This document shows, piece by piece, positions 45,438 through 53,798 of a stretch of DNA of 64,000 bases. The DNA comes from an uncultured Paraburkholderia sp. (GTDB lineage Bacteria; Pseudomonadota; Gammaproteobacteria; Burkholderiales; Burkholderiaceae). A program made the translations under genes and the position numbers. Below the pieces are notes generated by a model. The model was not told the DNA's origin, ran no database searches, and was given only the letters and a program-made list of their open reading frames with translations. The stretch is taken from positions 62,001-126,000 of the forward strand of contig CALNWN010000012.1 of assembly GCA_940746715.1 (NCBI GenBank), given 5' to 3'. Position 1 is the first letter of the stretch. Every line of letters starts with the position of its first letter.

Positions 45438-45845
45438 ATGAATTACAGGATTTCAACCGAACCAGGCGCGAAGCTGCGCATCGACAAATGGCTCTGGGCG
45501 GCGCGCTTTTTCAAGACGCGCTCGCTCGCCGCGGATGCCGTCGAGAAAGGCCGGGTGCGCATCGGCGGGGCCACTGTGAAGCCGGCCAAGGACGTGCGGG
45601 TTGGCGATCTCGTTGAAATCGAGATCGAGCGCCTGGTGTGGCAGGTGCAGGTACTGGGCGTGTGCGACGTGCGCGGCCCGGCTACCGTTGCGCAGACGCT
45701 CTATGCGGAAACCGCTGAAAGCCGCGCGAAGCGCGAAGCCGAACATGAGCGCCGCAAGACGTATCGCGAGCCGGCCGAGGCGCTGCACGGCCGGCCGACC
45801 AAGCGCGACCGCCGCATTATCGACAGATTTTCAGGTGGGGATTGA
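45438..45845 (+). CDS. hslR: S4-domain RNA-binding heat-shock protein 15
   Basis: 135 residues with an S4 RNA-binding domain at the N-terminus (LRIDKWLWAARFFKTRSLAA and DAVEKGRVRIGGATVKPAKD) and a basic C-terminus (RREAEHERRKTYREP-like). Hsp15 rescues stalled 50S subunits carrying nascent chain-tRNA in E. coli. It lies eight bases after hemH. Its last 29 bases overlap a small ORF on the other strand. Confidence 0.92.
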   Translation: MNYRISTEPGAKLRIDKWLWAARFFKTRSLAADAVEKGRVRIGGATVKPAKDVRVGDLVEIEIERLVWQVQVLGVCDVRGPATVAQTLYAETAESRAKREAEHERRKTYREPAEALHGRPTKRDRRIIDRFSGGD

Positions 45846-45978
45846 ACAGTTGTTCGATGGTCGCGTTCACGCCGCCGTATTCGGTGGTGTGATCGTTGAC
45901 CGCCCCGGACATACAGATGGTCGTGGTGCCCGCAACAAGTACCAGTGCGACCACCGAGATTGCAAAGGTCAGCTTCAC
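45817..45978 (-). CDS. Small secreted or membrane-anchored ORF, 53 residues, convergent with hslR
   Basis: GTG start at 45978 with a strong AAGGGGG ribosome site four to five bases upstream. It reads (V)KLTFAISVVALVLVAGTTTI CMSGAVNDH… and ends HLKICR. The N-terminus is a plausible signal or anchor sequence (one Lys then 15 hydrophobic residues). The tail contains two Cys in total. No family recognised. The last codons overlap the 3' end of hslR tail to tail. Confidence 0.5.
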   Translation of the reverse strand: MKLTFAISVVALVLVAGTTTICMSGAVNDHTTEYGGVNATIEQLFNPHLKICR

Positions 45979-46206
45979 GGTACCCCCTTCTGGGATGGTG
46001 CAGGAAAGAAACGAGCTAGCCGGGTGGGAATTGCAAAGGGGCGGAAAGGATTACGTCAGATTAGGGTTAACGAGGTTTTCCGCGCGTAACTGGAGCATAG
46101 GTCACTTGTTTGCTGCGCTCAATCTGAATCTGATTGCGTCGCGCTAATGGTTGTAACTGTGCATTTCCGCCAGCCGCCCGCCGCTTTGAAAATTTCTGCG
46201 CAGGCG

Positions 46207-46234
46207 CTTGAAACGGGCGTCTGCGGCCCCATCT
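46207..46234 (+). promoter_or_regulatory. Sigma-32 (RpoH) heat-shock promoter of grpE
   Basis: CTTGAAA (46207-46213), a 13-base spacer, then CCCCATCT (46227-46234). This is an essentially perfect match to the RpoH consensus CTTGAAA-N11-17-CCCCATNT. It lies about 120 bp before the grpE ATG and should drive the grpE-(trx)-dnaK-dnaJ block. The rest of the 374-base gap 45979-46352 shows nothing else. Confidence 0.9.
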
Positions 46235-46352
46235 GCCGTTCCAATACGTGGTGGCGTGTCTGAACTTCTGTCGCGATTTTGCAACGCACAAATCGCGGCA
46301 GGCTCGTGCTTCGCCGCCGTTGGCTTTTAAATTTTTAACGACTTTCAGCGAC

Positions 46353-46937
46353 ATGGAAAACACGCAAGAGAACTCGACGAGCCAGAATCCCACGCCCGCG
46401 GACGAAACCGCGCGCCCGGCCGCCGAGGCGGCCACGCCCGAGCAGGAAGCCGCAGTGAGCGTCGCCACGGACGCGCCGGCAGCGGGTGCCGAAGCTGCGT
46501 TGGCTGAAGCCCAGGCGAAGATCGCCGAGTTGCAGGAGAGCTTCCTGCGCGCCAAGGCCGAGACCGAAAACGTGCGCCGCCGCGCGCAGGAAGACGTGGC
46601 GAAGGCGCATAAATTCGCGATCGAGAGCTTCGCGGAACATCTGCTGCCGGTGATCGACAGTCTGGAAGCTGCCGTCGCCCTTTCTTCGGACGACCTCGTG
46701 AAAGTGCGCGAAGGCGTCGAACTCACGCTGCGCCAGCTGACCGGCGCGCTGGAAAAGGGCCGCGTCGTCGCGCTGAATCCGGTTGGCGAGAAGTTCGACC
46801 CGTACCGCCATCAGGCTATTTCGATGGTGCCGGCGGATCAGGAGCCCAACACCGTGGTCGCCGTGCTGCAAAAAGGCTTTGTGATCGCCGACCGCGTGCT
46901 GCGTCCGGCGCTCGTGACAGTGGCCGCGCCCAAGTAA
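46353..46937 (+). CDS. grpE: Nucleotide exchange factor GrpE
   Basis: 194 residues. An acidic, low-complexity N-terminus (MENTQENSTSQNPTPADETA) is followed by a long coiled coil (LAEAQAKIAELQESFLRAKA ETENVRRRAQEDVAKAHKFA) and the C-terminal beta domain (RVVALNPVGEKFDPYRHQAI and VLQKGFVIADRVLRPALVTV). It releases ADP from DnaK. The ATG at 46353 is the start of homology; the ribosome site is weak. Transcribed from the sigma-32 promoter upstream. Confidence 0.95.
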   Translation: MENTQENSTSQNPTPADETARPAAEAATPEQEAAVSVATDAPAAGAEAALAEAQAKIAELQESFLRAKAETENVRRRAQEDVAKAHKFAIESFAEHLLPVIDSLEAAVALSSDDLVKVREGVELTLRQLTGALEKGRVVALNPVGEKFDPYRHQAISMVPADQEPNTVVAVLQKGFVIADRVLRPALVTVAAPK

Positions 46938-47017
46938 GCTTGCAAGCCCGTCACGCTCGCAGTAGGCATTCCGCCGTCAGATAGCAGGTGGGACTCCGTC
47001 AGCAGGTGAACACCGTC

Positions 47018-47467
47018 ATGGCCAATGTTCCCGTCGATGCGACTGCGTTTTCGGTATTCGACATGAAGGAGCTGAGCGCCGAATCGTTCGACGCCGGCCT
47101 CGCCGAAGCCGGCGACGCGCTCGCGGTGGTGTTCTTCTGGGGCGTCGACTGCTTCAACTGAGAAATCGCCAAGAAAGCCATGCTGGCGCAGCCGGCGGCG
47201 ATTCGCGCGCTGGGCCTGCGGTGGTTTCACAGCAATGTCTACGAGCACCGCGAGCTGGGCCGGCGCTTCATGCTTCACGGCGTGCCCACGTGGTTCTTCT
47301 TTTATCGCGGCAAACGGCTTGGCCGGGCGACCGGCTGGCATGGGCTTGGGCAGTTCGAGGCTGCGGTGGCCGCGGCGCGGGAGAAGATCCGGGCCGGCGC
47401 GCAGGCAGGCGGCGCGGCTTCGGGCAAGACTTCAGCCAGGACTTCGGACGAGGGCTCGGCCGATTGA
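47018..47467 (+). pseudogene. Thioredoxin-like gene between grpE and dnaK with TGA at the second redox cysteine position
   Basis: Reads MANVPVDATAFSVFDMKELS… LAVVFFWGVDCFN, then TGA at 47159-47161 (codon 48), and continues in the same frame EIAKKAMLAQPAAIRALGLR WFHSNVYEHRELGRRF… GVPTWFFFYRGKRLGRATGW to a stop at 47467. The fold (VVFFW…C-x-x-[C], cis-Pro in GVPTWFFF) is thioredoxin-like, and the TGA stands exactly where the second Cys of C-F-N-C belongs. TGC to TGA (one change) is the simple explanation, making it a pseudogene like others in this window. A UGA-encoded selenocysteine (CxxU) is the alternative. No frame change otherwise; 149 codons. ATG 47018 is preferred; GTG 47006 is also possible. 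Confidence 0.75.
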
Positions 47468-47480
47468 AAAAAATTAAAGA

Positions 47481-47514
47481 CCGCATCGTAAAAGAGGTCT
47501 TGAAAACGATGCGG
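47481..47514. repeat. Perfect 9-bp inverted repeat overlapping the dnaK promoter
   Basis: CCGCATCGT (47481-47489) and ACGATGCGG (47506-47514) flank a 16-base centre that itself can pair (AAGA/TCTT). The right arm lies in the spacer of the predicted dnaK promoter and the centre includes its -35. There is no T-run, so it is not a standard terminator. It is not CIRCE (different sequence, longer spacer). Confidence 0.75.
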
Positions 47515-47527
47515 ACGCACTTATGTT
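47500..47527 (+). promoter_or_regulatory. Possible additional promoter of dnaK
   Basis: TTGAAA (47500-47505), 16-base spacer, TATGTT (47522-47527). The -35 also reads CTTGAAA as in sigma-32 promoters, but no CCCCAT -10 follows, so it looks sigma-70-like. It lies about 95 bp before the dnaK ATG. Confidence 0.45.
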
Positions 47528-47620
47528 GAGTGCAGGTATGAATTCAATGCGGATCGCCTTGCCGCTGAACCGGCAAACAGGGCGCTTCCCGCAGCGATCA
47601 AAGTCAGGAGATTAGTAAAA

Positions 47621-49579
47621 ATGGGCAAAATCATCGGTATCGACCTCGGCACGACCAACTCGTGTGTGGCGATCATGGAAGGCAACACGACCAAGGTGAT
47701 CGAGAACTCGGAAGGTGCGCGCACCACGCCGTCGATCATTGCTTACATGGAAGACGGCGAGATTCTCGTCGGCGCGCCTGCCAAGCGTCAGTCGGTCACG
47801 AACCCGAAGAACACGCTGTACGCGGTGAAGCGCCTGATCGGCCGCCGCTTTGAAGAAAAAGAAGTGCAGAAAGACATCGGTCTGATGCCGTACAAGATCA
47901 TGAAGGCCGACAACGGCGACGCATGGATCGAAGTGCGCGACCAGAAGCTCGCTCCGCCGCAAATCTCGGCAGAAGTGCTGCGCAAGATGAAGAAGACCGC
48001 TGAAGACTACCTCGGCGAGCCGGTCACGGAAGCGGTGATTACGGTTCCCGCGTACTTCAACGACAGCCAGCGTCAGGCCACCAAAGATGCCGGCCGCATC
48101 GCCGGTCTGGAAGTGAAGCGCATCATCAACGAGCCGACCGCAGCGGCTCTGGCGTTCGGTCTCGACAAGAACGAGAAGAGCGACCGCAAGATCGCGGTGT
48201 ATGACCTGGGCGGCGGTACGTTCGACATCTCGATCATCGAAATCGCGGACGTCGACGGCGAAAAGCAGTTCGAAGTGCTGTCCACGAATGGTGACACGTT
48301 CCTCGGCGGTGAAGACTTCGACCAGCGCATCATCGACTACATCATCGGCGAGTTCAAGAAAGAGCAGGGCGTCGATCTGTCGAAAGACGTGCTCGCGCTG
48401 CAGCGCCTGAAGGAATCGGCTGAAAAGGCCAAGATCGAGCTGTCCTCGAGCCAGCAGACCGAAATCAACCTGCCTTACATCACGGCTGATGCGTTGGGTC
48501 CGAAGCACCTGAACCTGAAAATCACGCGCGCCAAGCTGGAAGCGCTGGTTGAAGACCTGATCGAACGCACGATCGAACCGTGCCGCATGGCGATCAAGGA
48601 CGCGGGCGTGAAGGTCGGCGAAATCGACGACGTGATTCTGGTCGGCGGTATGACCCGTATGCCGAAGGTGCAGGAGAAGGTGAAGGAGTTCTTCGGCAAG
48701 GACCCGCGCCGCGACGTGAACCCGGACGAAGCCGTGGCCGTTGGCGCTGCGATTCAAGGTCAGGTTCTGTCGGGCGACCGCAAGGACGTTCTGCTGCTCG
48801 ACGTGACCCCGCTGTCGCTCGGCATCGAAACGCTCGGCGGCGTGATGACGAAGATGATCAACAAGAACACCACGATCCCGACCAAGCACTCGCAGGTCTA
48901 CTCGACGGCTGACGACAATCAGAGCGCCGTGACGATCAAGGTGTATCAGGGCGAACGCGAAATGGCAGCGGGCAACAAGCTGCTCGGCGAGTTCAACCTG
49001 GAAGGCATTCCGCCGGCACCGCGCGGCACGCCGCAGATCGAGGTGAGCTTCGACATCGACGCGAACGGCATTCTGCACGTCGGCGCGAAGGACAAGGCGA
49101 CCGGCAAGGAAAACCGCATCACGATCAAGGCGAACTCGGGTCTGTCCGAAGCCGAGATCGAGAAGATGGTGAAGGACGCCGAAGCGAACGCGGAAGAAGA
49201 TCACAAGCTGCGTGAGCTGGCCGACGCCCGCAATCAGGGTGACGCGCTCGTCCACAGCACGAAGAAGGTGCTCACGGAATACGGCGACAAGCTGGAAGCC
49301 GGCGAGAAGGAAAAGATCGAAACCGCGCTGAAGGAGCTGGAAGACACGCTCAAGAGCGGTTCGGCGGACAAGGCCGCGATCGAAGCCAAGATCGAAGCAG
49401 TCGCCACGGCCTCGCAGAAGATGGGCGAGAAGATGTACGCCGACATGCAGGCTTCACAAGGCGCCGAAGCTGCGGCAGCAGGCGCGGCGGGCGCGAGCGC
49501 GGGGGCATCGGCGGGCGGCGCGAGCCAGCAGCAGGACGACGTGGTCGACGCCGAGTTCAAGGAAGTCAAGAAAGACTGA
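47621..49579 (+). CDS. dnaK: Molecular chaperone DnaK (Hsp70)
   Basis: 652 residues beginning MGKIIGIDLGTTNSCVAIME. ATPase motifs: VPAYFNDSQRQATKDAGRIA, EPTAAALAFGLDK, VYDLGGGTFDISIIEI and LVGGMTRMPKVQEKV. Substrate domain starts at DVTPLSLGIETLGGVMTKMI. The C-terminus is alanine/glycine-rich and ends DDVVDAEFKEVKKD. AGGAG lies 12 bases before the ATG. It is the central chaperone of the GrpE-DnaK-DnaJ machine encoded here. Intact. Confidence 0.98.
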   Translation: MGKIIGIDLGTTNSCVAIMEGNTTKVIENSEGARTTPSIIAYMEDGEILVGAPAKRQSVTNPKNTLYAVKRLIGRRFEEKEVQKDIGLMPYKIMKADNGDAWIEVRDQKLAPPQISAEVLRKMKKTAEDYLGEPVTEAVITVPAYFNDSQRQATKDAGRIAGLEVKRIINEPTAAALAFGLDKNEKSDRKIAVYDLGGGTFDISIIEIADVDGEKQFEVLSTNGDTFLGGEDFDQRIIDYIIGEFKKEQGVDLSKDVLALQRLKESAEKAKIELSSSQQTEINLPYITADALGPKHLNLKITRAKLEALVEDLIERTIEPCRMAIKDAGVKVGEIDDVILVGGMTRMPKVQEKVKEFFGKDPRRDVNPDEAVAVGAAIQGQVLSGDRKDVLLLDVTPLSLGIETLGGVMTKMINKNTTIPTKHSQVYSTADDNQSAVTIKVYQGEREMAAGNKLLGEFNLEGIPPAPRGTPQIEVSFDIDANGILHVGAKDKATGKENRITIKANSGLSEAEIEKMVKDAEANAEEDHKLRELADARNQGDALVHSTKKVLTEYGDKLEAGEKEKIETALKELEDTLKSGSADKAAIEAKIEAVATASQKMGEKMYADMQASQGAEAAAAGAAGASAGASAGGASQQQDDVVDAEFKEVKKD

Positions 49580-49604
49580 AGCCAGGTCGCATTCCGACCG
49601 TAAA

Positions 49605-49629
49605 GCCGCACACGGGTCATGTGTGCGGC
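49605..49629 (+). other. Stable hairpin between dnaK and dnaJ without a T-run
   Basis: GCCGCACAC / GTGTGCGGC, a perfect 9-bp stem with a seven-base loop, 25 bp after the dnaK stop. The absence of a following T-run argues against full termination; it may protect or process the dnaK mRNA. The remainder of the 271-base gap holds no gene; a G8 run (49831-49838) lies just before the dnaJ start. Confidence 0.7.
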
Positions 49630-49850
49630 CCGGCTGCACAAGGGACCGCGACCCTTCGGACGCGGGAACGTGCAAGAACGGTTATCACGCCTGGCGAGCC
49701 TTTTAGGCTTTCCGGGCACATTTGTTTTATGGAGGGCGTTGTTTTTAGCCGCATTCAGGCGGCGTGAACAGCGGCCGGACGAGTCGTGAGACTCCAGCAT
49801 TCAAGAGGAGCCACCGCGCGGCACTCTCGCGGGGGGGGCGTTGAACCGAT

Positions 49851-50990
49851 ATGGCGAAACGGGATTACTACGAGGTTCTGGGCGTCGCAAAGAACGCAAG
49901 CGACGACGAAATCAAGAAGGTTTATCGCAAGCTGGCGATGAAGCACCACCCCGACCGCAATCCGGGCAACAAGGATGCGGAAGAGCATTTCAAGGAGGTG
50001 AAGGAAGCCTACGAAATGCTCTCGGACTCGCAAAAGCGTGCCGCGTACGACCAGTATGGTCACGCGGGCGTCGATCCGAACATGGGCGGAGCCGGCGCGC
50101 AGGGCTTCGGCGGTTTTGCGGATGCCTTCGGCGATATTTTCGGCGACATCTTCGGTCAGGCGGCCGGCGGCGCGGCGCGCGGCGGCGGTCGTGCGGGCCC
50201 GCAGGTGTATCGCGGCGCGGACTTGCGCTACAGCATGGAAATCACGCTGGAACAGGCGGCGCATGGTTACGACACGCAGATTTGCGTGCCGAGCTGGGTG
50301 TCGTGCGAAGTCTGTCACGGTTCGGGCGCGAAGCCCGGCACCAAGCCGGAAACCTGCCCGACCTGCAGCGGTTCGGGCGCGGTGCGCATATCGCAAGGCT
50401 TTTTCAGCATCCAGCAAACCTGTCCGAAATGCCACGGCACCGGCACCTATATTCCTGAGCCCTGCGCCCACTGCCACGGCGCGGGCAAGGTGAAGGAAAC
50501 CAAGACACTCGAAGTCAAGATTCCGGCAGGCATCGACGACGGCATGCGCATCCGTTCCGCCGGCAACGGCGAGCCGGGCATCAACGGCGGGCCGTCGGGC
50601 GATCTGTACGTCGAGATTCATATCAAGCAGCATGCGGTGTTCGAGCGCGACGGCGACGACCTGCATTGCCAGATGCCCATTCCGTTCACCACGGCGGTTT
50701 TGGGCGGCGAAATCGAAGTGCCGACGCTGGCGGGCCGCGCAAGCTTCACGGTGCCCGAAGGCACGCAGTCGGGCAAGACGTTCCGGCTGCGCGGCAAGGG
50801 CATCAAGGGACTGCGCTCGAGCATTGCCGGCGACCTGTACGTGCGCGTGCAGGTGGAAACGCCGGTCAAGCTCACCGAGTCGCAGCGCGACCTGCTCAAG
50901 CAGTTCGAGAAAGCACTGGTGGAAGGCGGCGCGCGGCATAGCCCGCAAAGCAAGAGCTGGTTCGACCGGGTAAAGAGCTTCTTCGATTAA
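49851..50990 (+). CDS. dnaJ: Chaperone protein DnaJ
   Basis: 379 residues. J domain MAKRDYYEVLGVAKNASDDE with the HPD motif (MKHHPDRNPGNKDAEE), a Gly/Phe-rich linker (GFGGFADAFGDIFGDIFGQA), four zinc-binding CxxCxGxG repeats (CEVCHGSG, CPTCSGSG, CPKCHGTG, CAHCHGAG) and the C-terminal substrate domains. It stimulates DnaK ATPase and delivers clients. It is preceded by a G8 tract in place of a normal Shine-Dalgarno. Confidence 0.97.
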   Translation: MAKRDYYEVLGVAKNASDDEIKKVYRKLAMKHHPDRNPGNKDAEEHFKEVKEAYEMLSDSQKRAAYDQYGHAGVDPNMGGAGAQGFGGFADAFGDIFGDIFGQAAGGAARGGGRAGPQVYRGADLRYSMEITLEQAAHGYDTQICVPSWVSCEVCHGSGAKPGTKPETCPTCSGSGAVRISQGFFSIQQTCPKCHGTGTYIPEPCAHCHGAGKVKETKTLEVKIPAGIDDGMRIRSAGNGEPGINGGPSGDLYVEIHIKQHAVFERDGDDLHCQMPIPFTTAVLGGEIEVPTLAGRASFTVPEGTQSGKTFRLRGKGIKGLRSSIAGDLYVRVQVETPVKLTESQRDLLKQFEKALVEGGARHSPQSKSWFDRVKSFFD

Positions 50991-51025
50991 CGGCGGTTTG
51001 AAGTCGGCGGTAAGCATGACGGCAG

Positions 51026-52869
51026 ATGAGCGCGGCGCGCCGCTCAAGCCGTCTCTACACGGGCTTCGTGCATGAGCGCGTGTGTGCGGACGCCGCGCAA
51101 CTGGAAGCGGTTTGCGAAGCAGCGGCCGCCGACATGCAGGCGGGCCTGCATGCCATCGTGCTCGCCGACTACGAGTTCGGCCGGCATCTTCTCGACGGAG
51201 AATCGGCGCCGTCTTTCAAAACGCAGCATGGCGATGCCACGCTGCGTTTTTTATTGTTCGAACGCTGCGAAAAGCTTTCGCGCGACGAGGTCGACGCGTG
51301 GCTCGTGAAGCGCGACGGCGGGCTCGCCGAGCCGTCGGTGGCGGGCACGGCGAATGTGCGCGAAAGCGTCGAGCCGGACGAGTTCAACGCGGCCATCGCC
51401 GCGATTCATGCCGCGTTGCGCGCGGGCGATTCCTATCAGGTCAACTACACCTACCGGCTCGGTTTCGACATGTTCGGCTCCCCTGTCGCACTGTATCGGC
51501 GGCTGCGGGCGCGTCAGCCGGTTCGCTACGGCGCGCTGATCGCGCTGCCGGGCGGCGCGTGGGTGCTGTCGTGTTCGCCTCGCCGGAGCTCTTCGTCGAA
51601 AAGCATGGTGCTACGTTGCGCGCGCGTCCGATGAAAGGCACGGCGCCGCGCTCGGCGGATCGCGCAACCGACCGGGCCGCGGCCGAATTCCTCGGCAGCG
51701 ATCCGAAAAATCGCGCCGAAAACGTAATGATCGTCGATCTATTGCGCAACGACCTGTCGCGCGTCGCGCAGACGGGATCGGTCAGGGTGCCGGCGTTATT
51801 TTCCGTCGAGCCGTACGCGTCCGTTTGGCAAATGACGTCGACGGTGCAGGCCGATTTGCGGCCCCGCACGTCGTTCGCCGGCATACTGCGCGCGCTCTTT
51901 CCGTGCGGCTCGATCACGGGCGCGCCGAAGCATCGCACGATGCAGTTGATCGACGAACTGGAAAGCACGCCGTGCGGGCTGTACACGGGCGCGATCGGCT
52001 GGCTCGACGCGGCTTCCGAGCCGGCAGGCGCCAATCAGAATGCCTGCGGCGACTTCTGCATGTCCGTGGCCATCCGCACGCTGACGTTGAAGCCGTCGGC
52101 GTGAGCGGACGTGTTGCGCGGCACGATGGGTGTGGGCGCGGGCATCGTGCTTGACAGCGTCGCGCAGGACGAACACGCCGAGTGTCGATTGAAAGCGCGC
52201 TTTTTGACGGGCGCCGAGCCCGGCTTCGAGCTCTTCGAAACCCTGTATGCGACGCGGGAAGAGGGCGTGCGCCATCTGCCGCGCCATCTCGCGAGACTTT
52301 CGGCGAGTGCCGCGACCCTCGGTTTTCCATTCGATGCGAAACCCATTCGCGCGCAGATTGCAGCACAGTGCGCGTCTTTGCCCGCGCAGACTGCCCACCG
52401 CATGCGTCTCGCGCTGGCCAAAAGCGGCGCGACGCAGATCACAACGGCGGTCCTGACGCCGCTGCCCGAGTCGACGGTCGGCGTGCTGCTGGCAAGCGAA
52501 CATGATTTCGCGACCATGCAAGCCGGCGATCCGCTCTTGCGCCACAAGACCACGCGCCGCGCCGAGTACGACCGCGGCTGGCGCGAGGCGGAGGCGAAGG
52601 GCGCTTTCGATACGCTGTTCTTCAACGAACGCGGCGAGTTGACGGAAGGCGGCCGGTCGAATGTGTTCGTGAAGCTGGCGGGACGCTGGTGGACGCCGCT
52701 GCTCAGATCCGGCGTGTTGCCGGGCGTGATGCGCGGGGTGTTGCTCGAGGAAGACACGAGCCTGCAAGCGGCCGAGAGAGTGTTGACGCGGGCGGACGTG
52801 CTGAATGCCGAAGCGCTGATGATCTGCAATGCGCTGCGCGGGGCGCTGCCCGCGCGGGTTATTCGCTAA
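51026..52869 (+). pseudogene. pabB: Aminodeoxychorismate synthase / lyase fusion (PabB-PabC), frameshift and in-frame stop
   Basis: The N-terminal PabB part reads SSRLYTGFVHERVCADAAQL… GDSYQVNYTYRLGFDMFGSP… GGAWVLSCSP, then shifts frame at about 51583 (net +2 or -1; GT duplication in TCGTGTTCGCC would explain it). It continues as ASPELFVEKHGATLRARPMK GTAPRS, KNRAENVMIVDLLRNDLSRV and FPCGSITGAPKHRTMQLIDE, classic chorismate-binding motifs. A TGA at 52102-52104 (CGA to TGA fits) falls at the domain junction, followed in the same frame by the aminotransferase-IV lyase domain (LRGTMGVGAGIVLDSVAQDE, ELFETLYATR, FNERGELTEGGRSNVFV). It makes 4-aminobenzoate for folate. The lyase half could be re-initiated from ATG/GTG codons after the TGA. 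Confidence 0.85.
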
Positions 52870-52951
52870 GCGCTGGTCATGCCTCGCGCGCGCACGCTAG
52901 AAGCGCAACGAATTCGACAACGCGCCCACAAGCCATCTCGGGGCCTGATTC

Positions 52952-53767
52952 TCAAAAGGTATGCTCAGGCCCAGGAAACGTCCCATCCTTCACAGCGCGC
53001 ACATAAGCTTCCACCGCCGCGAGAATGCTCGGCTGTCCCTGCATGAAATCCTTCACGAAGCGCGGGCGTTTGCCGGGAAAAATCCCCAGCATGTCGTGCA
53101 GCACCAGCACCTGACCCGAGCAGTCGAGCCCCGCCCCGATGCCGATAGTCGGAATGCGCAACTGCTTCGTGACCTCGCTTGCCAGCAGCGTCGGTATGGC
53201 TTCCATCACGATGAGCTGTGCGCCTGCCGCCTGCAGCCCCAGCGAGTCGCGCAGCAACTGGCTCGCGCCTTCCTCGGTCTTGCCTTGCACCTTGAAGCCG
53301 CCGAACGCATGCACCGACTGCGGCGTCAGGCCAACGTGGGCGCACACCGGAATCGAGCGTTCGACCAGAAAGCGCACCGTGCCGCCGAGCCATTCGCCGC
53401 CTTCCAGCTTGACCATTTGCGCGCCGGCGCGCATCAACTCGACGGAGCTTCGATAGGCTTCGTCACGCGTGCCGTAAGTGCCGAACGGCAAGTCGGTCAC
53501 GATCAATGCCGACGGCCGCGCGCGCGCCACGCTGGCCGTGTGATACGCAATGTCGGCGAGGGAAACCGGCAGCGTGGTGGCCTGCCCTTGCAACACATTG
53601 CCCAGCGAGTCGCCGATCAGCAGAACATCGACGCCCGCGCGATCGAGCAGCGCCGCGAAGCTCGCGTCGTAACAGGTGAGCATGGCGATTTTCTCGCCGG
53701 CGTCCCGTATTGCCTGCAGTTTCGGCACGGTGATCGCATTCCGGCTCGCTTCCTGCAAATAGGTCAT
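52952..53767 (-). CDS. panB: 3-methyl-2-oxobutanoate hydroxymethyltransferase
   Basis: 271 residues. Motifs: KIAMLTCYDASFAALLDRAG, VDVLLIGDSLGNVLQGQATT L, VTDLPFGTYGTRDEAYRSSV, MVKLEGGEWLGGTVRFL, and VMEAIPTLLASEVTKQLRIP TIGIGAG. It makes ketopantoate for pantothenate and CoA synthesis. Last gene of the perM-hda-HAD-pcnB-folK-kinase-panB series. Intact. Confidence 0.96.
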   Translation of the reverse strand: MTYLQEASRNAITVPKLQAIRDAGEKIAMLTCYDASFAALLDRAGVDVLLIGDSLGNVLQGQATTLPVSLADIAYHTASVARARPSALIVTDLPFGTYGTRDEAYRSSVELMRAGAQMVKLEGGEWLGGTVRFLVERSIPVCAHVGLTPQSVHAFGGFKVQGKTEEGASQLLRDSLGLQAAGAQLIVMEAIPTLLASEVTKQLRIPTIGIGAGLDCSGQVLVLHDMLGIFPGKRPRFVKDFMQGQPSILAAVEAYVRAVKDGTFPGPEHTF

Positions 53768-53798
53768 GGGTCAATCCGTTGAAAGAGAGGCGCGCCGC

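Noticed and set aside
47168..47189. SECIS element for the TGA in the thioredoxin-like gene
   Set aside because: A CGCCA/TGGCG hairpin exists, but its loop G is nearer to the TGA than in known bacterial SECIS elements, and GC-rich DNA forms such hairpins often. Kept only as an open question.
42841..47620. CIRCE operator near hrcA, grpE or dnaK
   Set aside because: No TTAGCACTC-N9-GAGTGCTAA or close variant was found; the inverted repeat at 47481-47514 has a different sequence and spacing.
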